From Terana coerulea (taxonomy: Eukaryota > Basidiomycota > Agaricomycetes > Polyporales > Phanerochaetaceae): DNA of 64,000 nucleotides. Within the stretch, counting starts at the first letter, position 1, and the number at the start of each line of letters is the position of its first letter. The notes beneath the pieces are model-generated. The model was given only the letters and a program-made list of their open reading frames with translations. It was not told where the DNA came from and searched no databases. Below, in pieces: positions 23,755 to 35,400 of the stretch. The position numbers and the translations under genes were made by a program. Location: positions 124,001 to 188,000 of the forward strand of contig JAKOGH010000138.1 in NCBI GenBank assembly GCA_024811115.1, given 5' to 3'.

Positions 23755-26260
23755 ATGACCACCGCCGTTCACGCATATATGCACACATCCCACGCACCCC
23801 ACATGAGCTACTCATTTTCCCGTGATGCGAACAACGCCGGCATGGCTCTCCCATCCATCCCGCGGCGGCCGTCTCACACTCGTTCGCCTGCGTATTCGCC
23901 ACAGACGGTGCAAGCCGTGAACATGACGAGGAGCCCAGTCGCCACCCCCGCCAAGGTCGTCGTGCAGCCGCCCACGCCCCCCGACAACCGTGTGGCCCAG
24001 CAGCCGGTCGCGTCGACCTCAAGTGCAATTGTTTCCAGCGAGAGCGGGAGTGGCTCGGACACGTTTGTGGAAATGGCTTCGAAGGCGCGCCGACCGCGAA
24101 TGCACCAGCGTAACTCCATTCCAACATCCATGCGCAGGCCCGAGGAATCGACACCCACTCCGGCGGTTTTCCAAGCCAAGGCTGTGAAGGTTCCATTTCC
24201 TGTTGAGAATCCTAGCCCACGCGCCTTGGTGGCTGCTGCATTGACACGCCCTGGGATTCAGCCGCTCGCGACACTGGCCATGCCAGCTCTCGGTCATTCG
24301 CGGTCGGCGTCGGTGTCTATCTCATTGCTTGGACGTAGGAAGCCCGGCGAGCCGCTCAAGTCGTCACTGAAATCGCGTCGGCCTGTGGTGCGCGGCGATC
24401 TCAGCGTAGTCACTGGTCCATTGAGCAGCAAGAGCGAACCGACCACGCCGACGGGGCTGAAGAGCGTACACTTCGACCAGGTGGATCACGTCAAGCTGTT
24501 CCTGGCGGAGCAGAAGCCGTTGGCGGTCAGCCGCGATGGTAGTCCGACGGACGACACGAGCGGCACGGAGAGCGACTTCCCTTCTTTCATCTACGGTGCC
24601 GATCAGGCCAAGAAGGGCAAGCTAGAGATTGATGTGCATGGATTGAAGGTGGAGATGGATGGGGAGTGGTGGCGGCCCGACGTGAAGTTGGAGAAGATGG
24701 AGTTGAGTGAGGACGGTATGACCATTAACGGCCGCCTTCGCGTGCGCAACATCTCCTTCGAGAAGTGGGTGGGAGTCCGCTTCACGTTCGACCTTTGGCA
24801 GACGACAAGCGAGGTCACAGCGAAGCACATCGAGACGTTCGACCAAGGCAACTTCGACCGCTTCACGTTCACCGTCCGACTTAGTGACATGATGACCCGC
24901 ATCGAAGAGCGAACGATGCTCCTCGCCGTGCGCTACTCTGCGGCAGGTCGCGAAATCTGGGACAACAACGGCGGGGAGAACTACCGCGTGACGTTCCGCA
25001 GACTAAAGGTGCCTGTCATTCAGCCTAAGACGGCTGCAGCAGTCGGCAAGACTACGGGGCTCGCCGATCTCAAGAGCAAGCTAGAGAAGGTCGCATCCTC
25101 GGGTGAGGAAACCGCTACGCCCGCTACTGTCGGTAAATTACTGTCAGGTCGCAGCGCGCGCACGCGTTCGCTCTCGCCAACCGGACCGTCGCCCCAGACT
25201 ACGCCAAATCGGGACAGCGACGATGAAGACACGAGCTTCACGCTCAAGTCCAGCCAGCCGCTCTCGTCGCGCTACGACTTCGCCGCGTCCCTCAAGCAGC
25301 CGTGGCGGCGCTCGCCCACGTACGAAGCGACGCCTCCCACGGCGGAGCGGCCCCGGACGACGACGTACCCGGCGTCGATCCCGCACTTCCCGCGCCACGC
25401 GGGCGCCGACAAGCGGGCGTTCCAGTCGCTCACGCGGGGCTCGCCGCGCATCTTCGACACGGATGAGGCGGAAACGGTTGCGGCGGTGCGCGCACACTAC
25501 GCGAACTCGGAGCTGGATGACACGCCCGTGCCCGCGCAGGGGCGCAAGGCATTCCGCAACCACGCTCGCGGTTACTTCGACATCGGCTTCCCATCATCCG
25601 CGCTCGGCGTGCGCAGGACGCCTCCCGGCTCGCCGCGTGGCATGCTCTCTCCCTCGGGCAGCGGGCGCACCTCGCCCTCGGAAGCTGAGGCCACGATACC
25701 CGCCGTCGACAACACGGCCGCGTTCGGAGCGGTTGCCGCGCAGCGCATGTGGCGCGTCGACAGTGGCGGAAGCGAAGATAGCACTCCGTCGAGCACGAGC
25801 AACGACGAGAGCTCGCGCAGCTCAAGCCCTGGCGGCAGCCCGTACGAGGGCCCCGTCGGCCTCGCGCCCGAAGACAGTTTCCCGCGCAGCCCGAGCCCCG
25901 GTGACGAGCAGAGCTACGGCGCCTTCCTCGAGAAGTACGTGACCATGTCTTGTGATCATCATCCCAATGACTGACAGCTTCCGCAGATTCTGCTTCTTCA
26001 CCGGCTCGGATTCGTCCATGCTCGACGTCCCCGCGGAACTGCACCGTTCTCACTCTGCCTCGAGCGTTGAGGAGTTCCTCTCACCGTACCTCGGGTCCGA
26101 CTGCACTGTTCGCCCCACGCCGTCGCGTTCTGCAAGCTACGATGACGTCGCGCTCATGAGCGGCTCGACCACCCCCACCGCCCGCAGTGTCGCCGCGGGT
26201 GTCGCGCCCGGCGGCTTCGTCTCGCCGCCCCTACCTGTCGCAGCAACCTTCGTGCATTGA
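23755..26260 (+). CDS. glycogen-targeting protein phosphatase 1 regulatory subunit (CBM21)
   Basis: Targets PP1 to glycogen to activate glycogen synthase, as Gac1/Pig1 in yeast and PPP1R3 in animals. The two exons, 23755-25934 and 25987-26260, give 817 residues unbroken. The N-terminal 230 residues are Pro/Ser/Thr-rich. The PP1-docking RVxF motif is KSVHF at residues 236-240, inside GLKSVHFDQVDHVKLF. The CBM21 domain covers about residues 310-425: MTINGRLRVRNISFEKWVGV, RFTFDLWQTTSEV, DRFTFTVRLSDM, then AVRYSAAGREIWDNNGGENY with the sugar-binding WDNN..NY. The C-terminal half is again disordered with many SP/TP sites, suited to CDK/MAPK control. The ATG at 23755 is the first in frame; a second Met lies at residue 17. 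Order of motifs and size match filamentous-fungal homologues. Confidence 0.92.
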
Positions 26261-27112
26261 AGACCTAGTCTTTTCTCGGAGCGCCTTCACCTACATCGTC
26301 CGTTCTCCACCACTTGCTAATAAAATCAGAGCCCGACATAGATGAGCCTCCGCATGCCTAGACTTCCCTGCCAACATCCCCATCGCTGCTTATACAGATA
26401 CTACCCCCGCCTGCCACCGACGTCCTCCGACCCTCGGCTGGCACACACATCACGATCGTCATGACCGCGAAGAGGAGAAAGCTCCTTTGTGCATAGTTTT
26501 CCGGATTTTTATCTTGACTTATTCTTGGATCGGACACTACACTTTCCCCCACATCCCGTTCCTTGCCGCGCCTGCGCTGGACCACCCATTGCACCCTGTC
26601 TGGCGCGACGCGGCGCACATCATCATATACGTAGACCAAATACCGCCGAAATATGTCTCTTTTTCGTATTCTTCTTTTGTTTCGATTATCCTCATGTCAC
26701 ACCACTACCCCCTATCCCCCACCTTTCCAATCGCCTGGCATTGTCTCCCCCATTCGATTCGATTGTCTCGACTGCCTGTCCCTACTCCCACCTCCTCTTA
26801 GTGCCGTGTTGTATGCGTGGTGGGCGGCGTAGGTCGCCTCTGCGCCTCGGCATTGTAAAGTACTTAGCCCCGGTTACCGGCGCGCGCCCTGCGTGCAGTG
26901 GGGTGCGGGCTGATACGTAATGCGCACTCACGCCTGTGCCCTATCTGTTATAGACGCAATGATCATGACTTTCTTTCCATTATTTTTGTGGTTGCGCTGA
27001 GTACTAGTGACACCGACAGCTCCGATAGTGTGAATTCTGGAAGAACGCTGTTTCCGCTTGGATGGCTACTGTACATTTGTTTGCGTGTTACGTTCTACAT
27101 CCTGCTCACGAG
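26261..27112. other. intergenic, 3' flank of the PP1-subunit gene and start of the duplicated unit
   Basis: Pyrimidine-rich 3' flank without a gene. From about 26850 the sequence starts to match the segment beginning at 27901. Confidence 0.5.
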
Positions 27113-27760
27113 TCACTTCGGGGGAGCGTCGCCCGCAGCCTTGAGCACCTCAAGGAAAAGTTTAAGAGCTTCCTCGGCAAATCTGACTATGTTCGTCTGT
27201 CTGTCCTCAATCCCGGTCTCCACTTCGGCCGATACCTCTCTGTCCGGGGTTGCAATGGCCAAAGCGACGTAGCCCCTGCAGAGTTTTGGATAAGTAGCGT
27301 ATTCGTTTCTGTACACCGCGCTACTCACGACACGGGGTTCCTCGGGCCTGGGGGACCGGCACTGCCAGACTCGCCAATGGCATACGTCGCCTGCAACGTC
27401 GTCCTGGCATGCTTGGCCAGGCCTACGACTATCTGTGCCGTCGGCCCACTGTGCAGCGAAAATATGTCAAATTTAGTACAAAGTCTCCTGGCGAGGGCGC
27501 ACGCACTGGTAATCCTTAGTGTCTTCCTCTGTCCATCTCCCCGAACGCGAGCCGGGAGGTGGGCGTGTACACAATGGTCCCGCCGGCGTACCATTTGGCA
27601 GCGCCGGGCACGGCGAGCAGCGCGGCGGAGATGAGGCCACCCGTGGTGGTCTCGGCGACGGTGACGGTCTGATGGCGCGCCTTGAGGATCGCCGCAATCT
27701 CCTGTGACGAGGGGGATCAGCGGCCGCGGCGGGAACAGGACGGTGTCGGATAAGGGTCAT
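27113..27760 (-). pseudogene. second CinA-C-domain copy, first exon frame-scrambled
   Basis: Three exons at the same places as in the intact copy: complement(27113-27275, 27329-27448, 27507-27760). Exons 2 and 3 are in frame and well conserved (QIVVGLAKHARTTLQATYAI, GYVALAIATPDREVSAEVET). Exon 1 is 254 bases against 251 in the intact copy. Its extra bases fall at separate sites, so the net frame is kept but most of the exon is read in a wrong frame. The correct but unused frame still spells TVTVAETTTGGLISAALLAV and WYAGGTIVYTPTSRLAFG. As written, the product would have an intact C-terminal half and a nonsense N-terminal half lacking the substrate-binding AETxTGG loop. It may be a recent pseudogene, or assembly indels in a functional paralogue. 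Confidence 0.8.
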
Positions 27761-27839
27761 GGTGGTAAGCTGTGAAGGACTGGTTTGCGAGATAGGGCGA
27801 GCTGAGGCGGATATATCAGTGAGTAGGTCGTGGGTGTGG

Positions 27840-27847
27840 TTACGTCA
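27840..27847 (-). promoter_or_regulatory. CRE/ATF-like site (TGACGTAA) upstream of the second CinA copy
   Basis: TGACGTAA on the minus strand, 80 bases before the ATG at 27760, inside a block (TTACGTCAGGTTATGTCCG) kept almost unchanged between the two copies. Conservation in an otherwise diverged upstream region suggests a real bZIP site. Confidence 0.45.
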
Positions 27848-28182
27848 GGTTATGTCCGTGTGTCGCCGGGCGACAGCCTCTGATATAGTTGGAAGAGACG
27901 GCATTGTAAAGAACTTGGCCCCCGAATACCGGTGCGCGCCCGTGCAGCTTTGTGGATCTGTTGTGTATATCTGCGAGGAGACCTTGGGGAAGATGTCAAA
28001 GCGTTGTGAAGGTAATTGCTGCAACGGATGGCTCTAAAGGTGTAAACGTTCAAGTTGGTAATATCCGTCGCAGACAGGGAGTATTTGGTGACCGTCAATG
28101 CAAGTACTGGTTTTTACGAAGCTTTGTAACGATGGCTACTATACACCTTTTTGCTTGTTACGCTCTACATCTTGCTCGTGAG

Positions 28183-28837
28183 TCAACTAGGTGGAGCGTC
28201 GCCCGCAGTCTTGAGCACCTCCAAGAAAAGCTTGAGAGCCTCCTCGGCAAATCGGACCATGTTCGTCTGCCTATCCGCGATCCCTGTGTCCACTTCGGCC
28301 GACACCTCTCTGTCCGGGGTCGCAATAGCCAAAGCGAGGTACCCCCTAAAGAGCCTTGTATAAGTAGAACATACACTTCTGAATGCCTCGTTACTCACGG
28401 CGTGCGGCTTCTTTGCGGTCCGCCAGTGGGACCCGCGGTGCCAGATTCGCCGATGCCGTACGTCGCCTGCAACGTCGTCCTAGCGTGCTTAGCCAAGCCC
28501 ACGACTATCTCTGGCGTCGGCCCTCTGTGCAAGGAGTGAAAATATGTCAAATTTAGTACAAGGTCTCCTGGCGAGGGCGCACGCACTGGTAATCCTTGGT
28601 GTCCTTCTCCGTCCAGCCCCCGAACGCGAGCCGGGACGGTAGCGTGTACACGGTCGCCCCGCCGGCGTAGTATGCGCTCGCGCCGGGCACGGCGAGCAGC
28701 GCGGCGGAGATGAGGCCGCCCGTGGCGGTCTCGGCGACGGCGACGGTCTGGCGGCGCGCCGTGAGGATCGCCGCGATCTCCGTGACGAGGGGGATCAGAG
28801 ACGGCGGCGGGAAAGAGGCAGTGTCGGATAGGGACAT
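28183..28837 (-). CDS. CinA C-terminal domain protein (NMN amidohydrolase-like)
   Basis: Single-domain relative of bacterial CinA/PncC, which deamidates nicotinamide mononucleotide. The three exons, complement(28183-28345, 28399-28524, 28587-28837), give 179 residues, slightly longer than the 160-residue bacterial domain. Motifs: VAVAETATGGLISAALLAVP (substrate loop, AESCTGG in bacteria), YYAGGATVYT, VVGLAKHARTTLQATYGIGE, GTAGPTGG (conserved GxAGPxGG), then GYLALAIATPDREVSAEVDT and FAEEALKLFLEVLK. The Ser/Cys of the classical AESCTGG is Thr-Ala here (AETATGG), common in fungal members but a reason to be careful about activity. The last acceptor (TTTAG before GGGGTAC) was chosen because it gives P-GYLALA. 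Likely cytosolic; a link to NAD repair or salvage is inference from the family. Confidence 0.85.
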
Positions 28838-28900
28838 GGTGGTAGAAGGATTGTTTTGCGAGGCTGGGCGGATGTATGAGTCAGTATGTCGTGGGCGCGG

Positions 28901-28908
28901 TTACGTCA
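28901..28908 (-). promoter_or_regulatory. CRE/ATF-like site (TGACGTAA) upstream of the intact CinA copy
   Basis: TGACGTAA on the minus strand, 64 bases before the ATG at 28837, in the same conserved block as the site at 27840-27847. Confidence 0.45.
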
Positions 28909-28950
28909 GGTTATGTCCGAATGTCGCCGGCCCGTGGTTTGGGGTTTACG

Positions 28951-30269
28951 ACATAGCCTGCGCGGTACCGGCCGCGTAAGAAAACACGTTTACTGCAGCA
29001 AAATAAGCATCATCTAATTGACTTGTATGAAGACTCATGAAGGGTCGGGTAGATCCAGGATGGGATTTGCATGTTTATTTGACGTTCCGAGCTTTGCCGC
29101 CTTTCCCGATCAACGCCACAAAGCCGACGTGACTGATGGCTGGTGACCATAACGGTAATGCGGTCACGCTCGCTGTAAGGGTTGCTTTCTCCCTCATCAC
29201 TCGACTGCAAAGTATGTATGCAATCCTCCAACGAGAACCCGGAATTAATTTCTTTAGCCACTGCAGTACAGGAATCCACGACGATTGACTTCATGAGTCG
29301 TTTCATGGTCGGTTGCTGCGTGCGTTTACTGCCGCTCCGACTGACCTGCTGGCAATCACGGCGCTGTGGATGACAACGTATTGTGTATTATGAAGCAACA
29401 CTGGATCGTCGTGAAAGTAGCCTAGAGCGCTGTCATTTTCCCTGTGAGTCATCGGATCATTATCAAGTTCGCAGTCACTCAATATATGCGCCTGTATGCG
29501 CCTATAGTCTGACATGACGTACTGAAACTCGTCACTTCAAACGTATATTTGCCTCACAGGCTGCTGTGGCGCCTGTGAAGATTCTATCTACGACATATCT
29601 AGCCGAGATACGGTGGCTATGGCACATGCATGATCACACGAGCCATGCCACATCATTTTACGTGAAGCCAGGTGAGGTCTATCGCCTCAGATGATGTGCA
29701 AAGCGCTTACAAGTCTATTTAGGTTCCCAGCCGCATTAATTCCTCGTCGCGCTCTGGGTCGTTGTCCAATTATAAACAGTTGCAACCAAATCTTGGCGAT
29801 CCCGAGCCATGCCCTGGGTAGCGTGTAAGCTAATATGCATCACCTGTCTGCCTCGCCGCATGTGATGCTCAACAAATGGAGGTACAGGGATTAATTTGAT
29901 TGCCTATCGCGCTCTCGAACCACGGCCACGGCGCTACACGACGCCCCACCATGTGCAGCCGCTATTCGTGGGCCACGATCTAGTACGGCGACATGCTGAA
30001 GGGTTTTCTGCAGGCAACCTACAGGGCACCGCACAGACGTAATAGCACGTGAAGGCGTCAAGGAACCCAGGCTGGTCTACACGTGCCGGCAGATTTTTAG
30101 CCTTCATGTACCCAATGCGCGGCTTGCCTTGCACTACCACATACATACAGGTCCCCGTAGGCTACCCGCAACCACTCCCGCTCGGCTAGAGCTGCGTATA
30201 GCAACGTTCGCACCCGGAGCCTTTGTGGCGCCGTCGTCGTCGGCTACGTCTATTGAGGCCGCTCCAGGG
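28951..30269. other. intergenic, 1.3 kb, no confident gene
   Basis: A minus-strand frame of about 95 codons from 29306 begins with ATG (MKRLMKSIVVDSC) but matches nothing I know and has no splice extension. The rest has no coding pattern. The last 200 bases serve as the F-box gene promoter. Confidence 0.4.
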
Positions 30270-31806
30270 ATGGAAACAGCGACGGTAAGTAGCGGTAGCG
30301 TGACTAGTTGCGGAGTTGGCCTGACGACAATGTTCAGCAGCACCCTTTGCTTCCTCAGGCCATGGTGCTCGACTACGACGTCCTCATCTCAGTCATGTCG
30401 ATGCTGTCGCCGCGAGAGCTGGGCTCGATGATGTGTACTTGCCACACGCTGCATCTGGCCGGTGTCAAGTATATCCTCGCTGGCGAGGTGAAGATACATT
30501 CGCGCGCAAGGCTGAACTCGTTCTGCCGCTTCATGCTCCGCGACGTCTCCGTTCGCTTCCGCTACCTGCGCCGTCTGCGGCTGCAGGTTTCGGGAAGTTC
30601 AGAAACCCCCAGACGCCAGGATTACTCGCCAGCGTCTTCGCACACGCCCGCCACCTCGAGTCGCTGAAGATCTACAACTGCTACGTCCTGGAGCTGGACG
30701 AGCGCATCCCCGGGCGATAACCACCCTGCCAAGTCTGCGCGACCTCACGCTCCATACCCTGACCGACGTGGCATACCAGATGATTGCGGACCTGCAGTCG
30801 CCGCTGCTGAGGGTGGAGATCTGCTTCTACAACGACGACGTGGAGGGGCCCATGGACCCGCTGTCCCTGCTGGCCCCTCTTCGACAGTCGCTGCAAGAAC
30901 TCCGCGTGACCTACGTCGAGTTCGCCACCCTCGACATCCAGTTTCCCCGCACCGTCAAGCTCGTCGTCGACGACTGCCCGTTCACGGGCTTGCGCTACCT
31001 CGTGCATTCCTTTCCCAACCTGCAAGACTTGGCGCTGTGGATGGGGCAGGAAGACGACGACCTTGTGGAGGAAGAAATCGAAGAGCACCGGCAGATCAAC
31101 TTGCACGCGCAGGAGAGGGCCGCTTGGCGATCCTTGGAGTCTCTTCGGGGCAGCGTCTTGAGCCTGTATATGCTCGGCGTACATTGCAAGATCACCCACT
31201 TGGATTTGCAGTCTTCGTATTTGACCCCTGCAGACAGTAACATGTTCGCTCGCATCCTGGCGGACACAAAGCCCTGTCATCTTCGTATCCGGGTCGCGCC
31301 CTTGAGGTTCGGCTTGCAGCAACTTGGCACCACGCTCGCCCCACTGTCGAACACCGTACGGAACCTTGTGGTTCTCATGGACTTCCTGGAAAACGAATCT
31401 TCTCTCCAACCTGATGGGCACATCGTGAGTACTCCCGCCGTCGAACTGTAACCTCTTACGCTGATAAGTTGCATTATAGAGTGCCCTGCTAGATGCCGTG
31501 TCGTGTTTCCCTTTAGAGACCCTTCATGTTAGTCTCACATGGTTCCCTGATCCCGACGAAGCTCGCGAAATAGATTGGGAGCACACGGCAGATACGAGGT
31601 CACTGGCCCGCCAGTCTTTGAAGCACATTCCTTCCTTGCGTTACTTCTGTCTAGACGGTCTGGCTCACGGCGCGGAAGTGTGGGAGGTCAAGCGCGAGCA
31701 ACACGGAATATCCTGTCCCAAGTCGGTTGTTCAAGCTGACTTGACGGAACAGTGGAAGGCTTACATCTCACAGGCTACTGCTACTTGCGCAGCGAAGGAA
31801 TGCTGA
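30270..31806 (+). CDS. F-box protein with leucine-rich C-terminal part (two apparent frameshifts)
   Basis: Probable substrate receptor of an SCF ubiquitin ligase, of the type expanded in Agaricomycetes. Exons 30270-30284, 30359-31424 and 31480-31806; the first exon encodes only METAT. The F-box is near the N-terminus: YDVLISVMSMLSPRELGSMM, CTCHTLHLAGVKYI. Irregular Leu-rich segments follow, such as LESLKIYNCYVLEL, LPSLRDLTLHTLTD and FPNLQDLALWMGQEDD. Two one-base deletions break exon 2, near 30583 (RLRLQ/GFGKF) and near 30714 (ERIPG/AITTLPSL). With both restored the gene has 469 residues and every intron is in phase. No signal peptide or TM. Target unknown. Confidence 0.8.
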
Positions 31807-32427
31807 ACTTGTTCATTATATCGCTAGACATCTTGCTCCGGAGTACTCACCTTCTAGACGTCCAGTGTGTTGCCCAACGGGGATCTCAACATCCTCAAGT
31901 AGATAGATGTTTGGTCAACTATTTAGATTTCCAACTCTTATCAATATTTGAGCGTAAATATTCTCATCTACCAAGCAAGTCAGCGCAAAAGTACTGTCCC
32001 CTCGGCCCTTTAGATCCTCACACTCGGGCTCTGCCGGGCTCGAGGAGACTATAGTAACGTACAAGACGCCCTCGATCTTGTATCGACCACTAAACTTGGA
32101 GTGGTGTGATACTGGCTGCTGGCGAAGCAGTTGTCCGATTTTGACTCAGACATCGTCAGATGGAATGCGAACTTTGACAGCACCGCGTAGGCTAAAGCAG
32201 CGCCCATGCATGTACGGCCAAGTCTACGATACAGTGTAGCACAGGCTGCAAAGCTTGTCGAAGGTTGTAGTGTACATCACATAATAAGTGGCCAATAACG
32301 ATACAAGATTTGACTTTTGGAGACCATAAGGACTAGACGAAGATGTGCCTCAAAAACTACCATAGCGTTTCATCAGCTAGACCGGACGCAACAGCCATAT
32401 AGCAAGCACTCACACTTGTGTATGGCA
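31807..32427. other. convergent 3' flanks, no gene seen
   Basis: 621 bases between the stop codons of the F-box gene and the kinase gene. AT-rich; no frame or repeat recognised. Confidence 0.5.
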
Positions 32428-35400
32428 TCACAGGAAGCTTTTTCGGGACGGCACGCTTGCTGGTAGTTCTGGCACCGAAGGATCGAATGGCAATATTTTA
32501 CCGCGGTGATTCATCCATCCCTCGAGAGGCGAGGGATAATGCGCGAGCTCTTCAGGGTTTGCCAAAGTAGGTGGGGCGTAGACAACGAATTTCCGGTATT
32601 GTGGCGGGTGTGATAGTGGCGTCAGCTCGGAGGACGGGAGCAGCAGAAGATGGTCGCCTCGTCTATTCCAATACCCATCTCTTACCCTCTGTGGCACACG
32701 CTGAGGTTGAGACCGTATCAACGGCGACTCTCCAGCTCGAGAAGGTTCTCTCGAGCGTCCTTGAGAGAGTGATCGGTCAAGGCGCCGAGCATGGGCACGT
32801 GGACTATCGCTTTCGGAGCTCGGACCAGGAGATGGGAGGACTGGATTGCCAGTGAGGGATACCTGGCCAGGAGGCGGACTCGGAGGCGGAGTTGTACCTG
32901 GAGTTGGAGGCTGAAGTTCAATTAGAGGTGTGGATGGAGACCAAGATGCCGACCATGTCATTAAGGATACCCGGTCAAGCGGCGGACTCGGAGGCGGAGT
33001 CGTGCCTGGAGTTGGGGGCTGAACTTCAATCAGGGGTGGAGGCGAGGATTGAGGTCTGCCGGCGAGGACTGCAGGCCGATAATCATCCCAACTCCGACTA
33101 GTCAGTGGGATACTCATTGTCCTAGAGTCCAGTCTAAGCGGGTGAAATGGGGCCCGCGATTGAACAGGCTGGTGATGATACCCTCCATCTTCAAGTTCGA
33201 GATACCTAGGATGTGTAGTTGAAGCACCCTCTTCATGTTTTTGTTGGAGCGCTTAGTCTGACCCGGAAATAGCTCAGCCAAACAACGCCGTGAGGGATGA
33301 GTAATAGTGGCACCCACCTCCTTCGCTGGCACCTGCACCGTCCGTACAGCTGACGGCGCTTTCCGAGTCCAGCTTTCTTCCGACTTTGGAGCCCAAATGT
33401 CTTCTACTATACTGGACACGGCAAACATGGTATGTGAGGATCTTGATTAAGCATAAAATAAAGGAGAGCCACACACGGGATCATATTCTCAAGTTGCAGA
33501 CCATTGTCCCTGAGCTTCGTGTTCCAATAAGCTACGTCCCCAGAATTGACCGAACGTTGAAATGTGGTGGGTTCTCTGCTAGTTGCCTGCGAAACCAATG
33601 AGAGTGGAGAATATTCTTTTTCAGATGCTACCCTGCTTTTGAGGGTAGCTGGTGAACGGGTCAATAGTATGTCTTGGTCTGAAGTGGTGGCCTCAGCTGC
33701 GACAGCTGAAATAACTCTAGCCTCCATAGAGACATGGACGGGTGGGTTCGAATTTGACTGGAATGGTTTAGGAACACGGGCATAGACCGCTAACTTGCTG
33801 AGCCTCATGGATAGACTGCCAGCAACTGGTCGTGCTTGAGGATCTTGTGCCCAACAATCTGTCGTGATCTGGCGCATGGATAGACTAAACTTGAGCCTTT
33901 CCATGTCGATAGACGATAGCTCCGGACGGCGTGCCTTCTCATAGACAAGTGTGTAGAGTAGTTTGTCTGGGTATTACCAAATGGCGGTCGGCCAGTAAAT
34001 ACCTGTAGTTACTAGTTTAGACCATGCCTCGGTGTCCGCTACGGTCACATTGCGCACCTCATAAATTGTCATGCCGAAACTGTATATATCAGACCTCTTC
34101 GTGCTCGCGCCACCATTCATCACCTCAGGAGCAACCCATCGGGCAGTGCCCTGAGCCGATGCTTGGCCTTGCGTGAGGGTAGCTGTGTTAAGTCTTATTT
34201 GCGCAAGTCCGAAATCAGCTAAGCAAGCTCTTCCGACACTATCAATCAATATGTTGACCTGCCGATTTCTATCAGTTCACACAGGCTCATGCCCGCTGAA
34301 GATTACAGGGACTCACAGCTTTTATGTCACCATGTATGACTGAACAGTCGTGGAGATAGTTTAGGCCAAGAGATGCTTGATACAGCTATTCAGGCCCTTG
34401 TGAGTAATGGTGTTTGAGCCTACTGAGAGTATCTGAGGACAAACCAGCTGTGGTCGATTTGCTTCCGGGTGGAGGCGCAGATATTCAAGGACATCGCCAT
34501 TCTCCTTCAATTCACAAACCATGAAAGGTGGGTTGGCTAGCGAACACGCCCCAATAAAGCGCAGGATGTGAGGATGCGACAAATCCTTCCAAACATCAAT
34601 CTCCCGCTGCATTACCTGTTAGGGAACAGTAAGACATTGGTTATATCCGTGAGGCCCTTGGAGGGACCACGAACCTTCCATGGAGTGGCCCTATTGAGTA
34701 CCTTTACTGCAACCTTTCTCCCTTGACACGTACCGAGGAACACCTCCGAGAAACCGCCAGCCCCCAATTGGTGTTCATGATGGATAATCACCTCAAACGA
34801 CGTGATCACGAAGTCGTCCGGAGTCAAACGCAAATCGCCAGATCGACGTTGCATAGCGTTCAGACTTCTCTGACAATACTCCTTTTCTGCGCCATCGGGT
34901 AATCGCGGAAGATGCTATACCGCCACGTAAATGCGGCGATCTTGCGGTGAGCAGGCGATAGACTTACCGTCGCCACAGCTAGCATTGCTTCCGGAAATTG
35001 TCTTGCTTCTACCCCTAAGGCCTGGTGACCATCGTCAATCACAAGCGATATAAGAGGAGAATATCAAGTCTTACCTGAAGAACCTCAGTATCTGACCTCT
35101 TTGACAATCTCCCGTAGTAATTTTGCTCGGACACGATGTCCCTCGACCTTCCTTGTTTAATGTGTCGCATCTGCGCCTCGAGCTTCCGCGCTATTGCGAG
35201 ATTTTCCAGAGTCGTACCCATCTATTGAGATGTTATGTACGGGTAGTGTCACAGGAATGGATTGTGCCTGGCTACAGCGACGCACCTGAAACTCCCCCTT
35301 AGCATCCTGCAGCACCACCCGGAATTGCTGAAGTTTGGATTTTATGCTCCCATTGAAAAGTATCCTTTGGATAAGGGGTTTGGCCTCCAGTCGGCTAATG

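Larger units (their letters stand above)
26850..28950. repeat. tandem duplication of a ~1.05-kb unit carrying a CinA-type gene
   Basis: Two direct copies, about 26850-27900 and 27901-28950. The same word CATTGTAAAG opens both units, followed by similar GC-rich sequence. Gene body, intron positions and about 100 bases of upstream promoter all recur in the same order. Divergence is visible in the introns and the 3' flank, so the duplication is not brand new. Confidence 0.85.

Noticed and set aside
29010..29306. Minus-strand frame of about 98 codons starting MKRLMKS
   Set aside because: No homologue recognised, no promoter or intron pattern; too short to call by eye.
30681..31421. 246-codon minus-strand frame
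   Set aside because: Exact antisense of the F-box gene, whose plus-strand exons splice correctly.
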